Assembly (NCBI RefSeq): GCF_000016605.1
Contig: NC_009440.1
Coordinates: 186,001 to 250,000 of the forward strand
Direction of reading: 5' to 3'
Origin: Metallosphaera sedula DSM 5348
GTDB taxonomy: Archaea > Thermoproteota > Thermoprotei_A > Sulfolobales > Sulfolobaceae
Length of the DNA: 64,000 nt
In this document: piece by piece, positions 1-9,669 of the stretch
Numbering within the stretch: position 1 is the first letter of the stretch
Layout: each line of letters begins with the position of its first letter
Translations under genes and position numbers: made by a program
The notes under the pieces: model-generated
What the model was told of the DNA's origin: nothing
Databases searched by the model: none
What the model saw: the letters and a program-made list of their open reading frames with translations, nothing else

Positions 1-287
1 GCTCGGCCGACCTCTTCGATAGACTACCCCAGTATTATTTGGTCAAAACCAAGGTTGATCTTAAGCCAGGGATGGACGTTGCCAGAATCTATGAAAAGGT
101 GGAAAGAGAGCTTGGCACAGGGAACCAGGTGGTTAAGATTGACGGTGTAAAGATCATTGGGAAAGACTTCTGGATCCTAGTGAGAAAGAGCGGTACTGAG
201 CCAATAATTAGGGTGATGGTTGAGGCTAAGGAGCAGGGAATGGCTGAAAGCTTGGCAAACCAAGTCAAAGCCCTGATAGGTGCTTGA
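1..287 (+). CDS. phosphohexomutase (phosphomannomutase/phosphoglucosamine mutase family), C-terminal end only
   Basis: Only the last ~95 residues lie in the window; the frame is open to base 3, so the gene begins upstream. The segment WILVRKSGTEPIIRVMVEA carries the RxSGTEP phosphate-binding signature of domain IV of alpha-D-phosphohexomutases, the enzymes that interconvert hexose-1- and hexose-6-phosphates (mannose, glucose or glucosamine). A TTG at 39 is internal and is not a credible start, since the residues before it read smoothly as protein. The gene overlaps the start region of the next gene by a few bases, which suggests co-transcription. Substrate specificity cannot be judged from this fragment. 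Confidence 0.85.
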   Translation, partial: SADLFDRLPQYYLVKTKVDLKPGMDVARIYEKVERELGTGNQVVKIDGVKIIGKDFWILVRKSGTEPIIRVMVEAKEQGMAESLANQVKALIGA

Positions 288-288
288 C

Positions 289-675
289 ATGAAATACAGA
301 CTAATGGACATTCTGGCTTGCCCCATGTGCAAACATTTTCACCTGGATCTCTACGTGTTCCAGGAGAAGGAGTATCCCAAGAGGGAACCTAACGGACAGC
401 TTCCCCTCTGTGAAATTTACTGTGCCTATAAGAACACCGAGGTAAAGTCCCTAGAGTCTCCACCTTGTCAAGAGTGCATAAAGAAGGAGGTAGTGGAGGG
501 CCTACTGGTGTGCCCGGCGTGTAACAGATGGTACCCCATCATCGACGAGATACCTAGGATGTTGCCAGATAAGTTAAGGAAAAGGGAGAGCGAACTTGAG
601 TTTCTTGAAAAATACAAATCTAAAATTCCCCAAAAGGTGCTAGAGAGCGGACTTCCCTTCAATCTCAAGAGTTAA
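289..675 (+). CDS. Trm112-like zinc-ribbon protein
   Basis: A 128-residue protein starting MKYRLMDILACPMCKHF. The opening LxDILACPxCK is the hallmark of Trm112, the small zinc protein that activates several tRNA, rRNA and protein methyltransferases. A second pair of cysteines follows in LLVCPACNRWYPI (about residue 80), with P-I-I-D-E-I-P-R-M downstream as in the family. An extra insert of about 45 residues between the two halves holds four more cysteines, more than a minimal Trm112 of ~60 residues, so a second metal site is possible. ATG at 289 directly follows the mutase stop and begins the conserved motif; a GTG at 280 in the same frame is the alternative. The methyltransferase partner is not nearby. 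Confidence 0.7.
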   Translation: MKYRLMDILACPMCKHFHLDLYVFQEKEYPKREPNGQLPLCEIYCAYKNTEVKSLESPPCQECIKKEVVEGLLVCPACNRWYPIIDEIPRMLPDKLRKRESELEFLEKYKSKIPQKVLESGLPFNLKS

Positions 676-747
676 CTATCCCAGCTTTACTCAAATTAAA
701 ATGAGCTTATTAATGGCCATTCCCTAACTTACTATGGTGTAAACATT

Positions 748-1167
748 ATGGAAGGCTCATTCATTAGTAATCTGGATGAATGGATTAAGATGCAGAAGAA
801 TCTGCTTGCAACAATCAAGGACATGGAGAAGAAAGAGGAGACAATGGAGGAGGACAGGTTAGACCTAATTCTCGCCTCGAGGGTAGCTTTCCAGCACATG
901 ATGAGGACCTTGAAGGCTTTCGATCAATGGTTACAGGACCCCATGATAATCAAGCATATGCCAAGGGAGATGCTTGAGGATGTTAAGAAGACCAGTTGGG
1001 CTATACTTCAGCAACTCCTAGAACTAGATGTGAGACATACGAGCCAGGCCAAGGAATTGATAACGAAGCTTGGGAAAGAGGGGAAGTTAGATCCCTTAAT
1101 CTGGAGCAGACCGCCAGTGGAAGAACAACCTAGCCAGCCAAAGAGAGGTACCTTCACAACAATGTAA
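748..1167 (+). CDS. conserved hypothetical helical protein (possibly DUF2153 family)
   Basis: A 139-residue, soluble, mostly helical and charged protein with no signal peptide or membrane segment. The first half (residues 8-45) is rich in K, E and M and probably forms a helical hairpin; the C-terminal 20 residues are proline-rich and likely disordered. It resembles a small protein family conserved in crenarchaea that I associate with DUF2153, but I cannot verify this. The ATG at 748 has a weak AT-rich promoter-like stretch (TTATTAA, about 707-713) about 37 bases upstream. It stands alone between the Trm112-like gene and a convergent regulator gene. Function unknown. Confidence 0.6.
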   Translation: MEGSFISNLDEWIKMQKNLLATIKDMEKKEETMEEDRLDLILASRVAFQHMMRTLKAFDQWLQDPMIIKHMPREMLEDVKKTSWAILQQLLELDVRHTSQAKELITKLGKEGKLDPLIWSRPPVEEQPSQPKRGTFTTM

Positions 1168-1322
1168 GCTTAAATGTTTTCAATTTTAGTTACTAAGTCT
1201 AAATTAACTGAGACATATTTTGGCGTTAAGATTTTCTACTTTTTATATTTACTATTAATTAGATAAATAATACCAACTACTATAATGGTATTTCTTAACT
1301 TTAATCTTACGAGAGAATTATT

Positions 1323-1802
1323 CTATCTTCTCCTTCTTCTTTCAGATCTTAACTTAAGGTTGTACTCCTGGTCAATGGACACTATTTTCTGTTTCAGCTC
1401 AGTAACCACATTGTTTACCGTGTTAATGAAACCCTCATCTAACAGTTGTTTATTTGCAGCTAAGGCCTCCTCTCCGTCATTAGTTAGTTTAAGCTTCTTG
1501 GTCTGGTCTGACTCGATATATCCTAGATAGAGCAGGGAAGTAATATCCTCTTTCACAGTGGGACTAATCAGGTTGTTCCCTAGCGTGTTGAATTGATGCC
1601 CCATGTTTAATCCCTTCTGGGCCCCCTCATACAACAACGTGATTAATCCCTTCTCTGTAACTCCTCCAAGAACCTTTATGATGTATAGTAACTGAAGCTT
1701 TCTCTTGTCCTCCTTGAGCACCGAGGGAGAAATCACTTGCTTAGATGACGTCTTAAGTTCCTTGGATTTGCCTGGCTGTCCTCCTTGACTTGGTTGAGAC
1801 AT
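1323..1802 (-). CDS. winged-helix-like conserved protein, co-transcribed with hexulose-phosphate synthase
   Basis: A 159-residue protein. Residues 1-30 are polar and probably disordered. Residues 35-110 look like a winged-helix fold (KLQLLYIIKVLGG, then a helix, then LTNDGEEAL as the wing and closing helix). The C-terminus ends in a run of arginines (RSERRRRR), typical of nucleic-acid contact. It begins 4 bases after the hexulose-phosphate synthase stop codon, so the two genes are almost surely one transcript. It could be a transcription factor or a nucleic-acid-binding accessory protein; no ligand domain is visible. Family assignment is by pattern only. Confidence 0.6.
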   Translation of the reverse strand: MSQPSQGGQPGKSKELKTSSKQVISPSVLKEDKRKLQLLYIIKVLGGVTEKGLITLLYEGAQKGLNMGHQFNTLGNNLISPTVKEDITSLLYLGYIESDQTKKLKLTNDGEEALAANKQLLDEGFINTVNNVVTELKQKIVSIDQEYNLKLRSERRRRR

Positions 1803-1806
1803 TCAA

Positions 1807-2490
1807 TCACCGTGTTGCTATAGTACTGGTGGATAAGATTTTAATTATTTCCTCAGCCACCTTCCTTGGAGTGCTACTCCTAGTTATTGCTCCACCCACA
1901 ACGTAAATCGAAATGGGAAGCTCAGCTAGCTCGGGTATTGTCTTTGGACTTAACCCTCCTGCAACTGAGATTAATCCGTACTTACCAGCTTCCCTTATTT
2001 CCTCCTTGAGGTCCGCTACGGTTACTCCTCTCTTCTTTTGTACATCCAGGCCAATGTGAAATCCCACAATGTCCACTCCAATTCCAAAGAGCTCCTTTGC
2101 TCTTTCCACGGTGTTCTTAACTCCTATTAGGTCTGCCTGAACCACTATTCCTACCTCTCTAGCTCTCTTCACTGCGCTCTCCACCGTGGAATCATCCATT
2201 GCGCCCAGGACAGTCATTATGTTTGATTTGCCCCTGAGGGCTATTTCCACCTCAACATCTCCAGCATCCGCGGTCTTTGTGTCAGCTAAAACAATGTTGT
2301 TGAACTCACGAAGCTTTAGTAATCCCCTAATTCCTTCAGCCTTTACAAGTGGCGTTCCAGCTTCAATTATAACGTTTCTTAGATCCGCCACCTCTCTCGC
2401 CACCTTAAGGGCGTCATTTATATCAATGAAGTCCAAAGCTACCTGGAGATGCTTCGCCTGTTTTAATCTTTCAAGAATCTCCGATCTCAT
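1807..2490 (-). CDS. hps: 3-hexulose-6-phosphate synthase (OMP decarboxylase superfamily)
   Basis: A 227-residue TIM barrel that condenses formaldehyde with ribulose-5-phosphate or, in archaea lacking the oxidative pentose pathway, runs backwards to supply ribulose-5-phosphate. Family features: QVALDF (D20), IIEAGTPLVKAEG (43-53), the metal and catalytic segment LADTKTADAG (D70, K72, D75) and the phosphate-binding VVGGAITRS near residue 200. The EAGTPL motif separates it from orotidine-5'-phosphate decarboxylase, the main alternative. Its partner isomerase is at 10271-10900. The promoter region is shared with divergent pyrG: a TATA-like TTTAATTATT lies about 25 bases before the ATG, fitting a leaderless mRNA. 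Confidence 0.82.
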   Translation of the reverse strand: MRSEILERLKQAKHLQVALDFIDINDALKVAREVADLRNVIIEAGTPLVKAEGIRGLLKLREFNNIVLADTKTADAGDVEVEIALRGKSNIMTVLGAMDDSTVESAVKRAREVGIVVQADLIGVKNTVERAKELFGIGVDIVGFHIGLDVQKKRGVTVADLKEEIREAGKYGLISVAGGLSPKTIPELAELPISIYVVGGAITRSSTPRKVAEEIIKILSTSTIATR

Positions 2491-2582
2491 ACCTGCTTTA
2501 CCTATTCGGGGGTAATAATTAAACTATCCTGCAATGGCTTTTTATTCTCGCCGTGAGAAACTTGTTTACTGTGATTTCCTAG

Positions 2583-4178
2583 GTGACAAAATACATCGTA
2601 GTGACCGGCGGAGTTCTTTCCAGTGTTGGCAAGGGTACTGTTTCAGCCTCGTTAGGGCTCATCCTAAAAAACATGGGTTATAACGTGAGTATAATCAAGG
2701 TGGATCCCTACATTAACGTTGATGCAGGGACAATGAACCCCTATATGCATGGTGAGGTCTTCGTTACAGAGGACGGTGCTGAGACTGACCTGGATCTGGG
2801 TCACTACGAGAGATTCCTTAACATTAACACAAGCAAGCACAACAATATAACCGCTGGGAAGGTCTATTTCGAGGTCATAAGAAAGGAAAGAGAAGGTAAG
2901 TACATGGGCCAGACGGTCCAGATTATCCCTCACGTGACAGACGAAATCAAGGCTATGGTCAGGAAAGTCGGTGAAGTGGAGAAGGCTGACATAGTGATAG
3001 TTGAGGTAGGAGGGACCGTTGGGGACATCGAGGGACTGCCGTTCCTTGAGGCCATGAGGGAACTCAGACTAGAGGAGGAAGAGCATAACGTAATATTCGT
3101 CCATGTAGCCCTTGTGGAGTACCTTTCTGTTACTGGGGAACTAAAGACAAAGCCTCTACAGCACAGCGTTCAAGAGCTCAGGAGGATAGGGATACAGCCA
3201 GATATAGTTATTGCTAGATCCATAATAGAGCTTGACGAGGATACCAAGAGGAAGATCGCGCTTTTCACCAATGTAAGGCCTGAGTACATATTCTCGAGCT
3301 ATGACGTGGAAACGGCATACGAGGTACCGCTCATTCTCCAGAGACAGGGACTAGGGGCAAGGGTCACATCTAAGCTTGGACTCCCACAAAAAACTCCTGA
3401 TTTTGGAGAGTGGGAGAAATTTGTGTACTCGGTAAAGAGGAAAGAAGGTAAAAGGGTAAAGATAGCCCTTGTGGGAAAATACACAAAGCTCAAGGATAGT
3501 TACCTTAGTATAAAGGAGGCAATATATCACGCCTCTGCTCACCTTGGCGTGATTCCTGAACTACTTTGGATCGAGTCGTCGGACCTGGAGAGGGAGAACC
3601 CAGAGGCAATACTGAAACAGGCAGAAGGTATCATAGTATTGCCTGGATTCGGCTCCAGGGGTACAGAGGGAAAGATCAAGGCAATTAACTACGCTAGGGT
3701 TAATAACGTTCCCTTCCTAGGAATATGCTTCGGGTTACAACTGGCAGTGGTTGAGTTTGCCAGGAACGTTGTGGGTCTTCAGGGTGCACATAGCACGGAA
3801 ATAGACCCTAACGCTCCCCATCCAGTGGTGACCCTGTTAGATGAGCAGAAAAAGGTTACGCAATTTGGCGGAACAATGAGGTTGGGAGCCCAGAGGATAA
3901 GCCTAGTTCGAGGAACCCTGGCCCACTCAATTTACGGGAAGGACGTAATCTACGAAAGGCATAGGCACAGGTATGAGGTGAACCCCTCCTACGTGGATCT
4001 ACTTCAGAAGCACGGGTTAACAATCTCAGGAATTAGTGACAATGGTCTTGTGGAGATGATAGAGCTTAAGGATCACAGATTCTTCATAGCTACCCAGGCC
4101 CACCCCGAGTTCAAGAGTAGGCCCTTAAATCCAGCTCCCCTATTCCTTGGTTTCCTCAGGGCCGTCGTCGGGAACTAG
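2583..4178 (+). CDS. pyrG: CTP synthase
   Basis: A 531-residue enzyme that aminates UTP to CTP using glutamine and ATP, the last step of pyrimidine nucleotide synthesis. The N-terminal synthetase domain opens with [17 protein letters not shown] (P-loop). The C-terminal class I glutamine amidotransferase domain has LPGFGSRG, the nucleophile elbow LGICFGLQ (Cys near 385) and the His-Glu pair in AHPEF near the end. Length is normal. The start is GTG at 2583, giving the conserved [15 protein letters not shown]-like CTTTTTATTC about 40 bases upstream implies a short leader. The 3' end overlaps the convergent regulator gene by 39 bp. Confidence 0.97.
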   Translation: MTKYIVVTGGVLSSVGKGTVSASLGLILKNMGYNVSIIKVDPYINVDAGTMNPYMHGEVFVTEDGAETDLDLGHYERFLNINTSKHNNITAGKVYFEVIRKEREGKYMGQTVQIIPHVTDEIKAMVRKVGEVEKADIVIVEVGGTVGDIEGLPFLEAMRELRLEEEEHNVIFVHVALVEYLSVTGELKTKPLQHSVQELRRIGIQPDIVIARSIIELDEDTKRKIALFTNVRPEYIFSSYDVETAYEVPLILQRQGLGARVTSKLGLPQKTPDFGEWEKFVYSVKRKEGKRVKIALVGKYTKLKDSYLSIKEAIYHASAHLGVIPELLWIESSDLERENPEAILKQAEGIIVLPGFGSRGTEGKIKAINYARVNNVPFLGICFGLQLAVVEFARNVVGLQGAHSTEIDPNAPHPVVTLLDEQKKVTQFGGTMRLGAQRISLVRGTLAHSIYGKDVIYERHRHRYEVNPSYVDLLQKHGLTISGISDNGLVEMIELKDHRFFIATQAHPEFKSRPLNPAPLFLGFLRAVVGN

Positions 4179-4472
4179 GGAGATAATTATCCTGGAGTAC
4201 TTGGCTTTGATCAATTTTTTCAACCCCTTGTTTCCCTCGGTGTATCTCACCTCCACTAACCCTGAGCTCTCCAGTAACGCAACTTGAGAGCTAACGTTTC
4301 CCTTAGTCATATGCAGTTCTTCGCTCAGGTCCGTGATGCTCTTTTCCCCCTCGGCTATCAGTCTGAGAATGTTGACCCTGGTAACGGATGAGAGAGCCTC
4401 AGTGACTCTAACTACGTCCTCAACGTCAGAGACCACCAGTTCCATGGAGAATATATTTTTCACTTTATTCAT
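4140..4472 (-). CDS. ArsR/MarR-like winged-helix transcriptional regulator
   Basis: A 110-residue protein with a single winged helix: [13 protein letters not shown], then [30 protein letters not shown] as the helix-turn-helix and wing (residues 30-80). No effector domain or metal-binding cysteines are visible, so the signal it senses is unknown. It ends inside the 3' end of pyrG on the opposite strand (39-bp convergent overlap) and diverges from the Sm-like protein gene. A TATA-like element (CTATAAAAG on the minus strand, about 4505-4513) lies ~36 bases before the ATG and overlaps the promoter of the divergent gene, so it may control its neighbour and itself (inference). An internal ATG at 4445 is an alternative start. 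Confidence 0.75.
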   Translation of the reverse strand: MNKVKNIFSMELVVSDVEDVVRVTEALSSVTRVNILRLIAEGEKSITDLSEELHMTKGNVSSQVALLESSGLVEVRYTEGNKGLKKLIKAKYSRIIISLVPDDGPEETKE

Positions 4473-4533
4473 AAGGGTTTGTCCCTGAATCCTTCACGTC
4501 ATTCTTTTATAGTAGTGAAGCCTTAAGATTAAA

Positions 4534-4542
4534 GGAGGAGGT
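4534..4542 (+). promoter_or_regulatory. strong Shine-Dalgarno for a TTG start
   Basis: GGAGGAGGT, a near-perfect complement of the 16S rRNA 3' end, ends 6 bases before the TTG at 4549. It decides the unusual start codon of the Sm-like protein gene over the internal ATG at 4588. Confidence 0.75.
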
Positions 4543-4548
4543 AAAATT

Positions 4549-4812
4549 TTGCAGGCAAAGGTAGAGAATCCTTTGAAAAGCCTAAGGATGGCTACAAACA
4601 AGATTGTCCTTGTTAAGCTGAAGGACGGTTCTGAGTATATAGGTAAAATGGAACAATCAGATGGGACTATGAACCTGGTTCTAAGGGACTGCACAGAAAT
4701 GAGGGAAGGTACTGCGGACCCCATAGCGAAGTATGGCAGAGTCTTAATACGTGGTAGTAATATTCTATTTATCAGTGTGGATTACGAGAACATCATTAAC
4801 ACGGGCAAGTAA
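4549..4812 (+). CDS. Sm-like (LSm/SmAP) RNA-binding protein
   Basis: An 87-residue protein with the two Sm motifs. Sm1 is [19 protein letters not shown] followed by [10 protein letters not shown], where D-x-M-N-L-x-L is the RNA-contact loop. Sm2 is [16 protein letters not shown] with its R-G dipeptide. Archaeal Sm proteins form heptameric rings that bind U-rich RNA and tRNA. The N-terminal ENPLKSL helix is typical of the archaeal family, which supports the TTG start at 4549, as does the strong Shine-Dalgarno in front. It lies 33 bases upstream of the S-adenosylmethionine synthetase gene. Confidence 0.92.
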   Translation: MQAKVENPLKSLRMATNKIVLVKLKDGSEYIGKMEQSDGTMNLVLRDCTEMREGTADPIAKYGRVLIRGSNILFISVDYENIINTGK

Positions 4813-4845
4813 TTTTTTAAAAGTAGCAGGGCAGTTGAGGGTGAA

Positions 4846-6063
4846 ATGAAAAACATCAACATTGAGTCATTTAGAACTTTGGAACCAGATTCCTTACCTG
4901 TAGAATTGGCCGAAAGGAAAGGAACAGGACACCCAGACTACATAGCTGATTCAGCCTCAGAAGAGGCTAGCAGGAAGCTATCGCTTTACTACCTAAAGAC
5001 ATACGGAACTATACTTCATCATAACTTGGATAAGACCCTTCTTGTAGGAGGTCAGGCCTCTCCAAAATTCAAGGGCGGAGATGTCATTCATCCTATTTAC
5101 ATTGTGGTAGCTGGTAGAGCCACTACAGAAGTGAGGACCAATGATGGCGTGGATAACGTTCCAGTGGGTACAATAATCGTCGAGAGCGTCAAGAACTGGA
5201 TAAGGGAGAATTTCAGGTATCTAGATGCGGAGAAGCACGTTATAGTTGATTATAAGATAGGAAAGGGTTCAGCGGATTTGGTGGGCATATTTGACAAGGG
5301 CAGGAAATCAGTTCCTCTCTCCAATGATACAAGTTTTGGAGTAGGTTTCGCACCTTACTCGAAGCTGGAACAGTTAGTATTCCAGACAGAGAGAATGCTC
5401 AACTCTAAGAAGGTGAAGACCGAGCTTCCGGAGGTTGGTGAGGACATAAAGGTGATGGGACTCAGGAGAGGGAAGGAGGTCACGCTTACCATAGCCATGG
5501 CAGCCATAAGTCCCCTCATTGAGGATAAGAACCACTATATCTCCGTGAAGGAACAGGTAAAGGAAAAGGTACTGGATCTAGCCTCTCAAATAGCTCCGGA
5601 TCTTAGCGTTAAAGTAAACGTGAACACAGGTGATAGGGAAGACCAGGGAATACTTTATCTAACCGTAACTGGCACCTCAGCTGAGCATGGAGATGACGGG
5701 ATGACTGGGAGAGGAAACAGGGGTATAGGGCTCATAACTCCCATGAGGCCAATGTCTCTTGAGGCGACTGCTGGTAAGAATCCAGTTAATCACGTGGGTA
5801 AGCTCTACAACATAGTGGCTAACCTTATTGCTAAGAAGGCCTCAGAGCAGGTTAAGGATGTTAGGAACGTGCAGATAGAGGTTCTGGGTCAAATAGGTAG
5901 GCCAATAAACGACCCTCTCATTGTCAACGTGGAAGTTGCGACTCATTCTGGAACCATAACATCTGATACAAAGGCCGAGATATCAGGAATTGCAGAGGAG
6001 TATTTAGATTCATTCGACAAGATAACCCAAATGATACTTGAAGGAAAGGTTATGCTATTCTAG
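4846..6063 (+). CDS. mat: archaeal S-adenosylmethionine synthetase
   Basis: A 405-residue cytoplasmic enzyme making S-adenosylmethionine from ATP and methionine. It belongs to the archaeal form, distinct in sequence from bacterial Met[19 protein letters not shown] near the N-terminus, then [20 protein letters not shown] and [14 protein letters not shown] in the catalytic region (about 285-330). Length is typical. The ATG at 4846 has a Shine-Dalgarno-like GAGGGTGA just upstream, and a TATA-like TTTTTAAAAG at 4813-4822. The last 14 bases overlap the 3' end of the convergent DUF460 gene. Confidence 0.96.
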   Translation: MKNINIESFRTLEPDSLPVELAERKGTGHPDYIADSASEEASRKLSLYYLKTYGTILHHNLDKTLLVGGQASPKFKGGDVIHPIYIVVAGRATTEVRTNDGVDNVPVGTIIVESVKNWIRENFRYLDAEKHVIVDYKIGKGSADLVGIFDKGRKSVPLSNDTSFGVGFAPYSKLEQLVFQTERMLNSKKVKTELPEVGEDIKVMGLRRGKEVTLTIAMAAISPLIEDKNHYISVKEQVKEKVLDLASQIAPDLSVKVNVNTGDREDQGILYLTVTGTSAEHGDDGMTGRGNRGIGLITPMRPMSLEATAGKNPVNHVGKLYNIVANLIAKKASEQVKDVRNVQIEVLGQIGRPINDPLIVNVEVATHSGTITSDTKAEISGIAEEYLDSFDKITQMILEGKVMLF

Positions 6064-7858
6064 ACCTTGAAGATCTGTATTCTTCGACCAATCTTTTTAG
6101 CAGGTCTTCACTCATTTCACGGCTTATTTCCTTCTCCTTCTTAAGAAGGTTTAGATCCTTAATGAGGCGCTCGTCAATTAGGGCGAAATCTCTCCCCACG
6201 TACTCTGCCAGATCGTTGCTTATTCTCCATTCTCCAAAATACAGTTGGCCATCCCTAACCTCCAACCCCTTCAGGTATCCCCTCACCACTGTGACCTCAT
6301 TCTTCACCAGTTTCTCGATAATTGAGGAAAGCTTAGCCAGTGATTCCGATTCTGCCTGAGATAGTTCCTTCAATTTGATTATCTCCTTGTTCTTCTGCTC
6401 CAGTATCCTTTTCAGTTCCTCCACTCGCCTATCCCTGTCCAGTTCAGCATTGTAAAGCCTCTTTATTTCCTCGACCCTCCTCTCAAGCATCTCCTTTTCA
6501 TGAATTAACCTAGACACTGTCCTGTTGAGTCTGATTAACTCCTGCTTGAGCAATGTGTTCTCCTCAGCCAACTTCTCGTTGTGTTCAGTCTTTACTTCCT
6601 GTTTTACTATACCGGCGTTTTGCGGAACAGATATCTTCTTCTCTATCTCGTTCTCAATGCATTCGGCAATGGTTCCCCCGTTTACAACGCACCTGAACAC
6701 GTTGTTTCTGTCTATGTCTATTCCAAACCTACCTATCATGCCCTCAGCCTGCCTGAGTTTCCTCTCTACGTCCCTATACGCAACAATGGCAGCAGCTAGG
6801 GAATCCCTTATGTGCGGGTCGCTTACGTGAATTCCAAACTTCGTGGAATATTCGTCAAGGAGAGCTTGTTTTTCGTCCACCGAAAGCGACCTCTCAGGAA
6901 CGTAGAGTCTAGCCTTCAGAATTGCGCTCATCTTCTTTACCGTGTCTGGCACTGGATTAACGTCTGTGGCAATGAGGGCTGGGGTCCCCTTCTCTAGAAC
7001 GAGCTCTATCACAGACTCCCTGTCAATTCCCCTCTTGGTAGTGAGGAGTACAGGATTTCCGTACATGTCGAGGATCGAGATTCCAACTTCCAGACCTGGA
7101 TCTAACCCTACTATAACAGGTCTCTGGGAAACCCTCTTAGTGTCCACAAACTCAATTCTATCCCTATAGTAGGCCCTGATCTCGAGATTAACGTCGTGTC
7201 CACTCATTTTCTTGACTAGACCGTATAGGCTCTCCCTTGGGGCATAAACAATGAACATAGCCCCTTCCATTCCAGCCTTAGTTCTCCTGACAACCACGTC
7301 ATAGTCAAAGTTGTGTCTGTCCAGTTCTTCCTTCACTCTTCTAAAAACCCTGAGCACCAATCCCCTCAGATGCCTCTTGTATCTATTGGAGCTCATTCCC
7401 CCTGGTCCTGATCTTCTCCCCTTGGAAATGATGATTTTGGTCCTGTTTTCAACGAACTTTATCTTGGTCCCTGCCCCCTTGAGAGCTAGGGTCGCCACGA
7501 TAAAGGCAGTCCTGGACGGAGTCGGCTTCCCCTGAATCTCAATACCGTACTCCTTAGCTACATCCTTTAGGTCGAGGAAGACGCCGTTCTTTACTGTAAC
7601 CTGAACTACCTCCAGTTTCTCGGGTAACAGGGATAGAAGCGATATTACTTCCTTGTCGTTGCTACCTAGCTCGTAAATGTTGTCAGTTCCAAGAAGTGAG
7701 ACGTCGTACTCCCAGGCCAGTCTTACTAACCTACTCCTAGTTACATCTTCGACCTTAACCACTGTTTCTCCGTTTTCGTCTAGAATTACCACTGAGTATC
7801 TAGGCTGTTCCGTGGAATTGGGCGACCCCCTCTCTATGTCGATACCCATTACCCTCAT
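6050..7858 (-). CDS. DUF460 protein: RNase H-like fold plus coiled coil
   Basis: A 602-residue archaeal protein. Residues 1-240 form an N-terminal domain opening [11 protein letters not shown]. Residues 245-370 look like a second RNase H/RuvC-type fold with GLDPG (251-255), TDVNPVP (299-305) and [11 protein letters not shown] (348-358), where the acidic residues sit as in resolvase-like nucleases. Residues about 425-515 are a long coiled coil ([19 protein letters not shown]), followed by a short C-terminal domain. This matches DUF460; its role is unproven, and a nucleic-acid-linked function is inferred from the fold. Its ATG overlaps the Rio2 stop codon by 4 bases, so the two are translationally coupled. 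Confidence 0.8.
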   Translation of the reverse strand: MRVMGIDIERGSPNSTEQPRYSVVILDENGETVVKVEDVTRSRLVRLAWEYDVSLLGTDNIYELGSNDKEVISLLSLLPEKLEVVQVTVKNGVFLDLKDVAKEYGIEIQGKPTPSRTAFIVATLALKGAGTKIKFVENRTKIIISKGRRSGPGGMSSNRYKRHLRGLVLRVFRRVKEELDRHNFDYDVVVRRTKAGMEGAMFIVYAPRESLYGLVKKMSGHDVNLEIRAYYRDRIEFVDTKRVSQRPVIVGLDPGLEVGISILDMYGNPVLLTTKRGIDRESVIELVLEKGTPALIATDVNPVPDTVKKMSAILKARLYVPERSLSVDEKQALLDEYSTKFGIHVSDPHIRDSLAAAIVAYRDVERKLRQAEGMIGRFGIDIDRNNVFRCVVNGGTIAECIENEIEKKISVPQNAGIVKQEVKTEHNEKLAEENTLLKQELIRLNRTVSRLIHEKEMLERRVEEIKRLYNAELDRDRRVEELKRILEQKNKEIIKLKELSQAESESLAKLSSIIEKLVKNEVTVVRGYLKGLEVRDGQLYFGEWRISNDLAEYVGRDFALIDERLIKDLNLLKKEKEISREMSEDLLKRLVEEYRSSRSRIA

Positions 7859-8712
7859 GAATATCCCTTTACGTAGTCCAAAACCTCCTCAAGGTCTCTC
7901 TCAAGGGAATACTCCTTTTCGAAGAAGGATAATATCCTAGTGACGTCGCCTATCAAGACGTCTTCATCCCTGGTAGCCTGTGGCCAATCTATAACCCTTA
8001 CGTCCTCATCCTTGCTCACCAAAACGTTGAACTGGCTTAGATCGCCGTGGGTTAATCCCTTACAGTAAACGTAGGCAATTCTCATGGTTCCGAGGATCGC
8101 ATCTAGTACCTTCTCAGGGTCACTTAGTTCCGCTCTATATAGGGGAGTTCCCTCGAAGTACTCCATGGCCACAGCGTTTGTCGTGAAGGTTATTGGAGTT
8201 GGGACGTAACCCATGTTGTTCTTGACGCACTGGAGGGCCTCATACTCCCTTTTAGCGTTCTCCAAGGTCATGGATACCCAGTTCTTACTGGGGAAGTTAC
8301 TGATCCTTTTCTTGAAGCTCTTCCTCCCTATTCTGTGATACTTTATGGCTAGAGTGTTATCTTCGTGGTCGTATCCGAACATAACCCTGCTTTCCTTCCC
8401 TTCACCAATGGTTATTCCAAGGCTCTTGATCACTTTCTTGGAGTAGAGGGACTTGGTTGCCACAATGTCCAGGCCTGTGAACGTGATGGAAAAGGAGTCT
8501 TCTCCTCTAATTCTTTTCTTAGTGACTGCGCCGTTCTTGATGAGCCTCAATAAGCTTATCTGGGCCTCTCTCTCCGTAAGGGATAGGTTCTCCTTAAGAA
8601 CGCTCTGTGGAACGTACTCAAACTTTTCCCTCTTCTCGATGAGGTACTTGAGGATAAGGTAATCCACCTTGTCTGTGACGGCTACTCTTTCAGCTAAGGT
8701 AAGAGAGTTCAT
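7855..8712 (-). CDS. rio2: Rio2 atypical serine/threonine kinase
   Basis: A 285-residue protein. An N-terminal winged helix (residues 10-90) is characteristic of Rio2 and distinguishes it from Rio1. The kinase part has the nucleotide loop GEGKES (103-108), the lysine in AIKYHR (K124), the catalytic loop HGDLSQFNVLV (H222, D224, N229) and the metal-binding IDWPQ (D242). Rio2 acts in late maturation of the small ribosomal subunit. It is the first gene of a two-gene operon with DUF460 (ATGA overlap), which hints that DUF460 may also serve RNA or ribosome biology; that link is inference. Confidence 0.93.
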   Translation of the reverse strand: MNSLTLAERVAVTDKVDYLILKYLIEKREKFEYVPQSVLKENLSLTEREAQISLLRLIKNGAVTKKRIRGEDSFSITFTGLDIVATKSLYSKKVIKSLGITIGEGKESRVMFGYDHEDNTLAIKYHRIGRKSFKKRISNFPSKNWVSMTLENAKREYEALQCVKNNMGYVPTPITFTTNAVAMEYFEGTPLYRAELSDPEKVLDAILGTMRIAYVYCKGLTHGDLSQFNVLVSKDEDVRVIDWPQATRDEDVLIGDVTRILSFFEKEYSLERDLEEVLDYVKGYS

Positions 8713-8811
8713 AAGATAAGAGAAATATGTTGTATGACCTATTTTTGCTTTTACGTATCAAGTGTCTTGTTTAGATACCAGATTGGAAAGAAGATATGGA
8801 CCAACAACAAG

Positions 8812-8819
8812 TTATAAAA
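8812..8819 (+). promoter_or_regulatory. TATA box of the ParA-like gene
   Basis: TTATAAAA, centred 27 bases before the GTG at 8843. In Sulfolobales transcription starts about 26 bases after the TATA centre, so a leaderless mRNA beginning at that GTG is expected. This argues against the longer frame starting at the GTG at 8762. Confidence 0.6.
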
Positions 8820-8842
8820 AACAATCTCTCTACCCTAGAACT

Positions 8843-9619
8843 GTGAGAGTATCTATACTAAGTTCTAAGGGAGGAGTCGGAAAGTCAACAGTTACCATTT
8901 CACTGTCGAAGGCCCTTGCCATGATGGGTTTCTCTGTTCTTTTGATTGATAGGGATCTTGTGGGATATGCATCATACGTCGCAGGTATTAAGGGCCCTGG
9001 ATTAATAGCAAGTGTGTCTGACGGTGTTGACTCCACGGTGTACAAGGAAATAGCCCTAGGGGACGGCTCCGTTACCGTACTGAAATATTTTGGGGACGGT
9101 CCACGTTATAAGATTGACATTGATAAGTTTCACAAGGATAGGAAACTAGGAGAAAAGGGATGGGAGATATACAGGAAAGTCCTTACCACGAAGAAGTTCT
9201 CCTTTGTGTTGGTGGATAACGCACAATTGGTAAGACCTGAAGATGATATTGTGAAACATGAATTGGAGAAATTCATAGAGATCTATCCAGGATTTCCCAT
9301 TTGGCAGTTGTTTGTGTCGGACTCTTTGGCTAGAACTATAGAGGACAACGTAAGTTATGCAGAGTCGATAGGTTCTGTTAGAGATGGTACAGTTTTAGGT
9401 TTCATCATAAACATGATACGTCCTGGAGAGGTAGAGAAGTTCAGAGGCGTACTAGATAACGTGTTAAAGAGAGTTAAAGCCAAGTTTGGAGTCTTGTTAC
9501 CCTTCTCAGAAGATATCTTCCAATTCACTGGAACTTTTGAGGAATTTCCAGTCCTTCAAGAGATAAAGGACCTCGCCTCAAAGGTGGTGGAGCTCAAAAC
9601 TATGGCTAGTAGGAGTTGA
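8843..9619 (+). CDS. ParA/MinD-family P-loop ATPase
   Basis: A 258-residue protein with the deviant Walker A motif SSKGGVGKST at residues 7-16, including the signature lysine (K9) of the ParA/MinD/Mrp class. A hydrophobic strand, SFVLVDNAQL, supplies the Walker B-like aspartate. I start at GTG 8843, which puts the P-loop right at the N-terminus as usual for the family and sits 27 bases after a TATA box; the upstream GTG at 8762 would add 27 poorly family-like residues. No ParB or centromere-like repeats are seen nearby, so a plasmid-type partition role is not supported. It may position a protein or assemble a complex; partner unknown. Confidence 0.8.
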   Translation: MRVSILSSKGGVGKSTVTISLSKALAMMGFSVLLIDRDLVGYASYVAGIKGPGLIASVSDGVDSTVYKEIALGDGSVTVLKYFGDGPRYKIDIDKFHKDRKLGEKGWEIYRKVLTTKKFSFVLVDNAQLVRPEDDIVKHELEKFIEIYPGFPIWQLFVSDSLARTIEDNVSYAESIGSVRDGTVLGFIINMIRPGEVEKFRGVLDNVLKRVKAKFGVLLPFSEDIFQFTGTFEEFPVLQEIKDLASKVVELKTMASRS

Positions 9620-9669
9620 TCATCATAAAGGCAGTGAATACATATTAACCTCACATCAAGAATCATATC

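Noticed and set aside
8762-8842. N-terminal extension of the ParA-like ATPase from GTG 8762
   Set aside because: The extension spans the TATA box at 8812-8819 and adds residues before a P-loop that is normally at the very N-terminus.
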